From: Theocolax elegans
Taxonomy: Eukaryota > Arthropoda > Insecta > Hymenoptera > Cerocephalidae
Direction: 5' to 3'
DNA length: 64,000 nt
Assembly (NCBI GenBank): GCA_026168455.1
Contig: CM047431.1
Span: forward strand, 44,333,466 to 44,397,465
Position numbers and translations under genes: made by a program. Position 1 is the first letter of the stretch, and each line of letters opens with the position of its first letter. Positions 52,301-64,000 of this stretch are shown in pieces. The notes under the pieces were generated by a model that was not told the origin of the DNA, ran no database searches, and worked only from the letters and a program-made list of their open reading frames with translations.

Positions 52301-53202
52301 TGATCGATAATATTATTAAAAAAATAACATTATACAACTCAAACATCCTATATAAATTATAGATGAAAAATTTGGGTATATTGTTTATCAATATTTTTTT
52401 ACAAATTCATTCTTTTCTTCATAAAAAAATTAACCATTTTTTGAGTTTGACATACTTTTAACAATACAATAGGATTCAAGTAATTCAGGATGAGCTCCAA
52501 ACGGATGACACATATTAATCTAGTTGAAAAAATAGAATTTAAATCATCGTAGTTGGTGATAATTTTGTACATGAATAACAAATCAATGAAATTAAGTATC
52601 TCTGGTTAAAAGAAAAACCAGTAGAGAGTACAATTTAGTTTCAAAAGCTAGTTATTTTGAAAAATTGTCTTATTGTTAGTTATCCTCGAGTTTATTAATT
52701 TCCATTAGTGTAATTGGATAAGGTGACCATGTACAACATACCCAAAGCTTGACATACAATAGACATGTCCAACAAATGAAACAATTTATTTACTGCAGAG
52801 AAATGAGATAAATAATAAAATAAAATCGAAGATGAAACAAAATAATAAATTAATCACTGAATTGAATTTACTCTTTACACTTCATTCAAGATTTATCGAT
52901 GCTCAATATTCTATTTACTTTTAAAACCAATAATTATATTTCACTTTTTATTTTTTAGTATCTAATATTTTTTAAATAAGTACTTATTTTTGTTTACATT
53001 ATAATGAAAAGGAAACAAAAAATGAAATATTTTAAGATTAACTGAATTTTGGACCAAAAAAACAATAGGTATGCCATATGAATAGTCGATTTCGATAAGG
53101 AAGAAGACATTCGATAAGTCCGTATATCGAGATCTCGTGCGTGCGCAGACGCGCAGTGTGCGCTAGCTTTTGTGTTCTTTCGGTCTAGAGAAATCTGCCA
53201 TC
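49374..53202. promoter_or_regulatory. Divergent PHRF1/RpS13 intergenic region with GC-rich core
   Basis: PHRF1 reads left and RpS13 right from this 3.8-kb interval. 49840-50800 is clearly GC-richer with many CpG, (CA)n and (CG)n runs at 50091-50180, and pyrimidine tracts, as in an insect CpG-rich promoter or 5' exon. A TTTATTTCCAG acceptor-like site on the minus strand 40-60 bases before the PHRF1 ATG suggests an upstream non-coding exon. 51630-51654 is a TA repeat. A partial TTAA MITE end is at about 52365-52463. I see no coding exon. Confidence 0.4.
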
Positions 53203-54502
<1,300 letters not shown>

Positions 54503-54521
54503 TTTTATACATTAATATTTC

Positions 54522-54527
54522 AATAAA
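54522..54527 (+). terminator. RpS13 poly(A) signal
   Basis: AATAAA 20 bases after the stop codon. Confidence 0.75.
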
Positions 54528-54947
54528 TATTACAAAAAAATATGAAGAGTGTGTTTTTTATTTAAACTTCCCAAGTTTACTTTATTTAAGAGTTCAATAC
54601 ATATTATTAATCAATGATCAACTAATTACTTTTAAAAGTAATTCAGTGTTATAATCATAAAATTTTAAATAATTATGAACTTGCTATAATTAGTATTTGT
54701 TAATTATGCAGGTGTTACATGAAAAATCAAACTTAATTTTGTATACAAATTTATTTATCTTAATATATTTATACAACATTTTTAATCTGACACTTTAAAT
54801 AGTGTACTATACAATGTGAAATAATCAAGTGCTTATGATACATTATTACACACAAATATAAAATAATTAAATTATATTACTTTGTACTCATATATACAAA
54901 CTGTTTAAAATCTTTTTAAAACTCGCATAAATGTAGCTAAGACTTTG

Positions 54948-57900
54948 CTAATGCCCTTCCTTATAATTTTTTTGAGCTCTCTGCCATTTTGCAACCATAC
55001 TTGACATTTCCTTTTGCTTCTTGCCAATACCAGTTTTCAGCTAAAACAAAAATAATTTTTTAATGTATGTTCAAATTTGAAAAACAAAAGTTATATTTTT
55101 CTACCAATGAAAAATGCAAACCTTTTTCTTTTTCTTCTCTTTCGATAGATCAGATAAATCATTATCTTGCAGAGGCACTTGTGGAAGTGGTGAGGGCGTT
55201 GAGTCAGCTTGCCGCAGTTCAATTTTTTCCCTTTCAATATCTACCGAACTCTTTTCAATGGACGCTATATCACTGTAAAATGAATTAATAGCAGAACCAA
55301 GCGATGCTTCATGAGCCGTCTTCACTGGAGGCTTTGTAATTACTTGATTATTTTCGTATACCCTTGCATACTCCGCAACCATGAATTGTACTGCGTCTTG
55401 ACCTGACAGTCTTGCTACTAATGCTTGCTAAAAATATTTTAAATGTAAACATTAAAACTTAAAAATATTTAGGTCTATTTATTTTTAAATTTACAGTTAC
55501 CATGGTTTTGATATACAATAAAACGTTAAATGGAAAAATAAAAAATAGTATTCTATAACTTGGAAGAAACTTACATTATGTAAATGTGTGTGATAAGCTG
55601 GACTGTAATGCATAAGTTGGCCTTGCATAAGTGTGGTATGATGATGAGGTAGTAAAGATATCCCAGCACCAGCAAGAGTGGCTGCATAGATAGGATTCGT
55701 CGCTTGTTGAGCACCATATAATACAGTAGCATCAATTGCAGCTGCAGGTAACGTATAAGCAATTTCTGGTGATTCTATACCAGGTGGTAAAGGTTCTGGT
55801 TTACCATCTTTTGACGATTTATCTATAATGCAAATTATAGATATGAACTTATGTTACTTTCTATTAAATTTTAAAAATATATTTATAACTGTACATCAAT
55901 TTGAATTATACCTCCTTTTATATCTGAATTAGAAATATCAGGACTGCCTTTTCGCTTCCTATTACGCTTGAGATCCTCGGCGTAAATTCGTGGAGGTGGT
56001 GGTGGGCTTGGACTTGATATTATCGGTGGTGGTGGAACTGGTGTATCTTTATTGGAAACTTGCTCTGTTGTTTCCGATGATTTCTCTTTGGTTGTAGTCA
56101 ATTCGGTGCTGACCGTTGCTGCTTGAGCACTCATCTCTGTGATTGGAAAAATTATCTATTAACTACATGTGTACGTTTGCTTAATTGATTTCAAAAATGC
56201 TAATTACAGTGAATTTTAGAAAAAAATGTCTAACTTCCGAACATTTGACTTATATCCTATTAAAACTTTTTATGATTATACCTAGCACTTGTCAACAAAG
56301 CTCTAAATTTAAAAAATCGGCTTTTGTAATAAAAGAAAATTTTAACTTTTTTATAAAATAAATTTAAATAAAGAAAGGTATATCTCACCAATTATAGGTG
56401 CTTCCTCATGTTCAGGTGGTGGCGGTGTTGTACAAAGTTCCATTTCTTCAGTACCACCAACGATGTCAGTTTGTGGATAAGTCCATTGGGCCTCGTTCGT
56501 CGACGTGTTCCGGTAATAGTACCGCTTATGAGACCTACAATACACCCGACACCCAACAAACAAAACAAAGGAACATGAGAGATAACTTATGACTTATATT
56601 TCTTATACTAATGTTAATCATTATCATTTTTTTCTTAATTCTTTTTAATACTCTCACTCACTTTCTCACATCCACTCATGCTCTCTCATAATCGTCGTCA
56701 TAACGAATTCCGTTTGTAAAATCGATGAGAGATGTAATATTATACATTATAATTATATATACATATGTAAACATATTCTTTCGTAAGCGATTTTTTGCAC
56801 CCCTACCTGCGTGTAAACGTGCCCTCTTCGGTTCTTCCCTGCAAAGAGATATTTTTTTATATATGTACATTTTTTCTTTTTTTTAAGGACATTCCTCGAA
56901 TTCACAATTTCTTTCCGATATCAATTTTTCAGAAAGAATTTTGAAAATTCGTCCATGGATTTTCCTCTATGTACTGATCAGGTTTATTTTTTTTAATACA
57001 TTAATGTTTCTTCTTTCGTTTTTTCATTAACTTTGGAGTTTCAAAAGGGTTAGTATGTATAATGCACGTTATCTTTTTTTCTGCATACTAGCTTTTATTG
57101 TTATACAACAGTACAGGTGTAGTAGAAATATATATATATATATATATATATTTTTTCAATATATAAAAAGCAAACAACGGTGGTGGGTTAACTTTGATCA
57201 CTTAACATTTCTAAAAAAAAGTGATTGATCACGAAAAATTGTTTCTTGCACACTAATGAATACTTGAATATCACTGAGAACCATGATTGTGTTTTTAATA
57301 AAATAGAAGAATAAAACTAAATTGTCTAATGTGATAAAAAATAAAAAAATTAAATGACACTAACAAACATCATAAAAAATAATACACTTCTCTTCACACA
57401 ACAGACAAAAATGTATGTGTCCAAGAAGACAATTATTTAAAATACTTTGCACCAACTCATTTGTGCAAAATATTTTGCTGAACTGGTCTTCACATGTATT
57501 TGCATTGTATTACGAGTTGGAGATTTCAACTACTTACTTTTCAAATCAAGCAAAGCAACATTTTGGCTATGTAATTATTATATTGATTAATGTTGATATT
57601 ACTGTGACATTTATATATCTATTATATTCAGAAAGCAGATTATAAATATTTAATGTTGATCAATTAAAGTAAAGTGTATAAAAAATGCAAAATGTTTCAA
57701 TATATTTAAGTGGTACTAATAACCATCACTCGAAGAAGGAAAATCTAACAATGAGAAAATTAATTTTGATGCAGAAACTAATTTTGATAATAGAAAATCA
57801 AATTACCTGGTTTGCTGAATAATAGACTAAATTTACAGTTACATCCAAATATCAATACAAATTAAAAAAAAAAAATTATATATTATATATATATATTATA

Positions 57901-60900
57901 CACATTATATAATTTTATATTTTTAAAAAAATACGTTGCCTTTTCAACAAAAACTTGACTTGAAAATCAAACAATTTTTCCTACTTTCAAAAATTTATTG
58001 TTTCAGGACAAGTCGTCGTCATCCGCGTATCGAGGAACCTATAACAGCCAAGATAAATTATAAATCACGAAAAAACACTTACGATTCGTTATTTTTAAGC
58101 ATTTTTTTTTGTTAACTTTGCTCGTACTTTTTTACTTATCCAGTCCAATATAAAATTTCATACACTCAGTTATCACTCGCTCGTTTGTATTACAATCGAA
58201 GATCGTGTGTACATAGACTTTTTAAGCTCTCAGTGGAGGTTTGATTATCCATTTGGGGTTTACAATAGCAAAAGCAAAAATCCTCGATTTGATATTGCCT
58301 TGATACCGAGTTTTCTTTTAACCGAATGGATATTTTCTTATACTACAGTGAAGAGAAATCATATTGTTTATTTCAGGTACTTTTTACTATTTTCTTATTC
58401 ATTTCTAGCAAAATTATAAAACTATCTACATTTTACAGTCTTAATATTGTATATCAAAATTTTATTTTTGTAGCTTTTTAAATGTTAATTAATTTATTTA
58501 AGAAAATGATTTTTCGAAATTTACAAACAAAATAACTAAATTTGGAATACACTGATAGGAATTCATTGACTAATTATAATAAAAATTAATTAGCAATCTA
58601 CAAAGCAATAAAAGATGACATATTTTATAATAAATAACACTAAACCTAATCAGAATATATTATCTAATTAAAAATAATAAATCTTTTTAGTAAGTGTAAA
58701 TTAGTATTAAAAACTTCAAAGATAAAAAAAATTGATATTTAAACAGTGCTATAAGACTGAAAAAGACTTGTAACAAAAACTTGTAGCTGTAAGAAAATTG
58801 TACATTGAATATTTCGAATCAGCACTCGTAAATATTTAACTAATTGATGATAAGTCAAAGATAATTAAAACAAGTGTATTCAACGATAATATCTACATCC
58901 TTAAAAAGATAAATAAACGTATCCCTTTGAATTATCATTTTGTCTATGATTTTTCAAAACAACAGCATTATCTACAAAAAGTAGAATAAATGTTAAATAA
59001 ACATCTTCAAAAAATATGTACAGCTAGGTAAGCAACCAGTAAAAAAATATTTTGCAAGACTAGACGTTGGTCAGGACATTGAAGTAAAAAACTAAACTTC
59101 AACACCATTTCACAATCATTAAAAACACGTAATATATAGAAAAGAAATTACCGAGGACATTATTTGATTTTTTTAAATGATAGACGTAAAAATGAAGTTT
59201 GAAAAAAGGATAAATAGGAAGAGAAGGAAAAAAGACATAAATAAACAGTGACTACGAAAAAGCTAAGAGTCCGGTAATACATGAACAAAACTGTAAGTGC
59301 AGCGGGTGTATACTCGGGAAATGAAATTGGTAATTGCGGTATTTATCGTAAGTTCCAAGTATTTGGTGTTTTATAGAACATTTCTGCAGGATACCGTACC
59401 TATCCCACTGACAGTCCCATCCTGGTGGGGCAGCAGTTTGTTCGAGCCTCGTCAATTCACAGCCTGTACCAACCAGCCAGTTATGAAGGTACGATTCTTG
59501 AAGGTCTCCGGATTCCCAAGCGTACATCAACGTCTATAAAATAATTTGTAATAATTAAATATGTTATGTTTATTTAGATATCATTATTAAAATTATAAGT
59601 AGTTACACATACTTGCAATTGTATAGCCATAATTTGAACTGCAGAAGCAGCAGGACTCCCTTCGGAAAGAAATTTAAGTTTCTCCATAATAGGTTCAGTA
59701 AGTTCTTTTAATTTAGTTTTGTCAGCTTCGCTAACTTCTTTGGCTTTGGTAGTGCTACTAGTAGTAGTACTGTTACTAACTTCTTCTTCTTCAGCACTCT
59801 TGACAAAGGCAATCGTTGGTTTTTTGGTGTTAGACAATTTCTCAGATTCCGGTTTGTCATTTTCTACAGATGAAGATTTGTTACTTTCCTCTTTAGAGAA
59901 GCCAAAACCTCGATGTTCCCCTGACTCACCTACTGGACTAACACTTGCTGAATCCGTAGAAGCTTCGTCTTTACTATTTGATTCTTGAGTCTCTTGTGAT
60001 TTACTTTTATTTGGAGCAACTAAACATAAAGAGATAAATTAATTTTTAATTTGCTTCAGAATCTAGAATCTTGCATATGTAATAATTAAATTAAAATAAT
60101 TATTATACACTGTTTGGATTAAACAAACTTTTCAGTAATAACAAGAAAGAATAATCTCACCATCAAATGCAATACGTTTTTTTCTCTGAAAGGCTTTGCT
60201 AGGAGCGTCAATGCTTTCCAAGAATTTATTTGCTTTCGATTCCAAGTCTACTTTATTCTCCTCTACACCACCATTTTCCGATTCTCGAGAGACTTCCTCC
60301 ACCTTTTCTTCGGTCGTTTCAGCTCCTCGATATTCGTATACCCTTATATTAGATGTACCAGTTTCAATTTTTCTGGTAAGTCTTTCACTAGTGTTAATGT
60401 CACTCGAGCTTGTCTCAGATATGGGAAATAATGGTTTGATTGATTTTTTACCCAACCCAGATTCGTCGTCACCGTCCGAATCGTCCTCGTAGCCTGGTAC
60501 TAACGATAGTTTCAAATCCTTCCCGGAGTCAGAATCAGTCAAATTTTCCCGCGAGGAAATTCTACCGGAACTTTGTTGAAGGAATTTCGCCTGATTTTTT
60601 AACTTTTTCAGTATATCATCCTCGTTCTTACTATTACTGCTCGGTTTATTTAAATAAATGCTCTGAAATTATCATTTGTTTAAACAATCTACAATATAAT
60701 TTAAAAATAAATAATTGAATATTTTTACCTGTGACAATCTTTCACTGATTTTCTCTTTATTCTGAGGACCATAGAGCATGGTAGGAAGAGACGGTCCAAC
60801 ATGAGATTTTGGTTCATTCGTCTCTGCAGATTTATTCGAAGAATCTTGAAATAAAGGCGCAGGTGGTTTTATGTGTTTTTTAGGATTTGAATGCGTCTTT

Positions 60901-62071
60901 GGCTCTTCTCGCTCGCTCTCGTCCGATTCACTCTCGTCGTTTCCAAATGACGTAATCATTTCGATTTTTCTAAAAATCAAAAAATTAAAATAAAAATATA
61001 TTCTTTACTTTAATATAAAGTATACATTTACCCTTCGTCACCACTGTCCTCATCTTTGTTAGTTGAATGCCTGGAATTATTTGTTTTAACTGGTGGTTTT
61101 GCAGGTTGGTTTATTATTCCTGCTTGCCTATTTCGATTTCTAGCAACAACTTCTTTTGGTATCATCCCTTCTGGAATATTATTTTGTGCATCTGTAAGAA
61201 TTCATGCGAGGTCATTCACTTTCTGTTTGAGAAATAGAAATGTACTGTACAATGTACTGAAATGTACACATTACATTTATTGGGTGGAATTTTGGGCCAC
61301 TGTGGAATGTGAGAACCATGAGCTGCACTGCTGTCCCGTTGACTTTTTTCATGATACATTTTCAATTCAGGTGGCATCTCCCATGTCACCTGATTTGTTT
61401 CTGTATGCCAATAATATGGATACCCGGTCTGCTCATCGTAACACTCTTGCCAAACTATTATAACAATATATTTATGTAAATAACAATTATATAAAACTTA
61501 AATGCTATAAACTTACACAACGCTGGATGAGGCATGGAAGTATTTTGATTATCTTCTGAATCTGGGGCAATGGATTGTATTTCCTACAAATAACAATGTT
61601 TAAAAACTGAGAATACACGATAAAAGAAAAATATAGAAGTACCTTAAGAAAGTCGTTAACTTGATCGTTTAATTTATGAACTCTAGGTCTGTTTTCATCT
61701 TCAGCTTCACTGTCAGAATTATACTGCCCTAACAAATTAGCCAAGGGATTATTGGGTGATCCGTTTTGACCTTGACCTATATAAGAAGAAAAAAAGGAAC
61801 AATTGTTCTCATTGTAATATCATATATGTAACAATTGAAGCACAGAAACATGTAAATTCAAGGACATTTGTATGGTTAATTAAAAACTATGACTTGAGAT
61901 AACAATACAGTTAGAAGTGTGTTACAAATGAATCAAAATATAATTAAATAATTAAAAATATCCGGTATAAAACGAAGAAATAGTATACTCACGTTCGTTC
62001 GGCCAGCGTCTTCTAGGTGAATCAGTTTCTCCGTTAATGTCGAGTACTTGTTTCCTTTGTCGTCGCTTCAT
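54948..62071 (-). CDS. FNBP4: FNBP4 homologue: formin-binding protein 4, two WW domains
   Basis: Fourteen exons: 62071-61993, 61776-61643, 61583-61517, 61454-61275, 61191-61032, 60969-60729, 60662-60161, 60019-59613, 59533-59400, 56534-56389, 56136-55912, 55822-55575, 55427-55122, 55040-54948. Total 2,922 bases, in phase throughout, 973 aa. WW1 is at 95-121 (W, PYYWHTETNQVTWEMPP). WW2 is at 629-655 (PPGWDCQW, RYYYRNTSTNEAQWTYP), split by the 2.9-kb intron. LLGQYNSDSEAEDE and VNDFLKEI match the FNBP4 N terminus. Polyproline PVPPPPIISSPSPPPPPR follows WW2. The C terminus SSMVAKWQRAQKNYKEGH matches the family end. Known FNBP4 binds proline-rich formin FH1 regions and is found in nuclear, splicing-associated complexes. 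Acidic and lysine-rich linkers are disordered. No frame damage seen. Confidence 0.9.
56535..59399. other. FNBP4 intron 9
   Basis: 2.9 kb AT-rich intron splitting WW2. (TA)n at 57130-57151. No element or RNA recognised. Small plus frames here (57415-57645, 58207-58419) lack domains. Confidence 0.5.
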
Positions 62072-62668
62072 TTTATTTCACGCGACAAAATGTCTATTAT
62101 TCTCATTAATTGTGCACATCACTTATTATGCTTTAATACTCAATGCAATATATTTAAAAACTATATATTTTATCTATATACAAGCGTTGAGAAATTCTTT
62201 TTTGGAGATAACCTCAAAGTTTTAGGTAAAATTTTGTAAATCCATTTATAATATGACTCAAAATGATATTTAACAGAGATGATTTATTTAACAATTTAAA
62301 ACAATAGTTTTACTGTGTAAAATAAGGCAAATACGTGAATTTCTTAGATCTAAGAATATATTCACAGTTCTCAGTAGCGAATATAAAAAAATGCAGGTTT
62401 AGCTATGTCGAAATCTTCCAAAACACTATTCATTCGTATGTATATCTATATATATAGTTATATAGAATTGTATACATAACCTTATCGCCGCTTTCAGGAG
62501 AGGGGGGATATAGAAAATAACCAAGGGGTATCGTATCCGTCATCAGATGAGTCTTGACTGTCATGAGACAATTCGCGCAGAAAGAAGCGGGAATTTTGAA
62601 ACTCGGTTTAAAATATAAATGATAAAATTATAAAAAATCATTTTTTATATAAAGAAATAAAAATCTAC
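62072..62668. other. FNBP4 upstream region
   Basis: Presumed promoter of FNBP4, AT-rich, with a GC-richer patch at 62480-62600. No clear core promoter motif. The retrotransposon begins after it. Confidence 0.35.
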
Positions 62669-64000
62669 AATAAGAGAAAGTAGTAGAAACAGTAGCGGTT
62701 ATATTGCATTAAAAAAGAATCAAGAAAACAATAATAATAATTTAGTCTCAATAACAGAAGAATTAATCATAGTATCAGTATATAGAAATCCAGACAATAA
62801 TTTATTTAATGATACAGAATGGAACAACTTATTTAATTCTGTATCAAATTTCAAAAAAATAATTATAGGAGGCGATTTTAACTGCCATCACGAATCATGG
62901 GGATCAAAAAAATCGTGTATAAATGGCCAGCAATTTATAGAAAAAATAGATTTGTTGGACCTAATGATTATCAATGAAAAAATAAATACTTACTCAACCA
63001 TAAGAAATAACCAAGTAATAGATTCGGCAATAGATTTAACAGTGACATCTATAGCCAACTAGCATATAACACAACATGGAAAAGACTTGAAGACAAAATG
63101 TCCAGTGATCATTTCCCTATTGAAATAGAAATCACATTATCAATTGAGAGAGTTTCTTTAGCATCAACGCATAAAATTAATACGAGTAAAACTAACTGGA
63201 ATAAAAAATATGAAATTTTAAAGAAAGTCATACTTGTTAGTATACAAAACCAAAATAAAACAATAGAAAAAGAAAGAAAAATAACTTTAGATTTAAGCAA
63301 TAATATAATAAAGAAAAAAAGGATATAAGAAAAAGAATGAAAAGTTTTCCTTCTCCTGCCCCATGGTGGAATGATAGATGTGAAGACTTAAAAAATGAAA
63401 GAATTAAAATGACTAAAAACTTTTTAAGAAATCCAAACGTAGAAACAATGGAATCTCTAAATAAAACAGAAAACGAAACAAAAAAAGAATTAAGAAAAAT
63501 AAAAACAGAAAACTTTAGAGAATACATAGAGACAAACTTTAGTAGAGAAACATCGTTCAAAGAAGTAATAACAGTTATTAAAAAATTTAAAAATAGAATA
63601 TATCCAAATAATCTTTACAAAGACAATAATTTAATTACATTGAATGCGGCTCACACATTCATTGAAGAATTTTGTCAACCTTCGGTGGGTCCTGATCCTA
63701 ATTATAAAGCTAAGGAATGTGAATTAACCAATCAAAATATCAACGAAGAAGATTATGAGGAAATCCAATTTATGAACCAAAACTTCACTTTTAAAGAATT
63801 AAAAAACGCGGTAAAGTCATGTAAAATCAAATCTACCCCAGGACTAGATCAAATAGATTACAAAATGATAAAAGAAATACCAGATGAATTTATGATAAAA
63901 ATACTTAATATGTTTAATGAAATTTATAAAAAAAATATCTTTCCTGAAGAGAGGAAATAGTTCTTAGTAATACTAATACCGAAAAATTCACCTAATAAAT
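62669..64000 (+). pseudogene. Decayed non-LTR retrotransposon ORF2 (endonuclease and RT start)
   Basis: 62669-63061 reads an apurinic-type endonuclease: SSGYIALKKN, LIIVSVYRNPDNN, IIIGGDFNCHHESWG, then AIDLTVTSIAN and a stop. In another frame 63098-63328 starts with SSDHFPIEIEI, the endonuclease SDH motif. 63337-63957 reads PAPWWNDRCEDLK, then LKNAVKSCKIKSTPGLDQID and FPEERK, the start of the RT domain. A TAG follows where Trp-Lys is usual, and then the open frame IPKNSPNK continues to the window edge. At least one frameshift and two nonsense changes show it is dead. The order EN-RT and the PWWN motif fit the I/Jockey/R1 group. The exact clade is uncertain. Confidence 0.8.

Overview
This is an AT-rich eukaryotic nuclear window from an arthropod, most likely an insect. 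A hymenopteran would fit the base composition, R1-like retrotransposon and gene content, but the sequence does not prove the order. Genes have short GT-AG introns and animal-type exons. I see no rRNA, no canonical tRNA gene and no CRISPR array.

Layout. 1-906 is the 3' end of an R1-like non-LTR retrotransposon with a poly(A) tail. 1-21 kb is accessory DNA. It holds minus-strand remains of an M13 (neprilysin-like) metallopeptidase gene, with N-terminal exons at 19.9, 19.5 and 16.0 kb and later, frame-broken exons at 4.8-3.2 kb. The gap between these exon groups is packed with foldback elements, MITEs, SINEs and a LARP1-like fragment. 21.4-24.5 kb is an intact cathepsin D gene (+, 8 exons, 384 aa). 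26.1-49.4 kb is a very large PHRF1 gene on the minus strand: RING and PHD fingers at the N terminus, a 7.6-kb exon of proline-, KDRE- and RS-rich low complexity, and a C-terminal SRI-like segment. 53.2-54.5 kb is RpS13 (+, 3 exons, 151 aa). 54.9-62.1 kb is an FNBP4 homologue (-, 14 exons, 973 aa, two WW domains). 62.67-64.0 kb is a decayed endonuclease/reverse transcriptase element running off the window.

Two local duplications stand out. A 1.5-1.7 kb block carrying the cathepsin D promoter region and first exon occurs at 16644-18353 and 20021-21507; a tRNA-derived SINE has since entered the first copy. A 2.23-kb tandem duplication (24576-26804 / 26805-29034) carries cathepsin D 3' flanking sequence and the last three PHRF1 coding exons. 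Both copies of each block keep intact splice sites.

The most unusual material is four large foldback (inverted-repeat) elements. Two of them (5837-6883 and 18543-19174) share an ATATATCGWCGGCT terminus and arms built from tandem CCTATCTC-containing units. The housekeeping genes form no evident pathway. PHRF1 (RNA polymerase II CTD/ubiquitin) and FNBP4 (WW, splicing/formin-associated) are both nuclear regulatory factors, RpS13 is translational, and cathepsin D is lysosomal. All exon models come from reading splice sites by eye and are not supported by transcripts.
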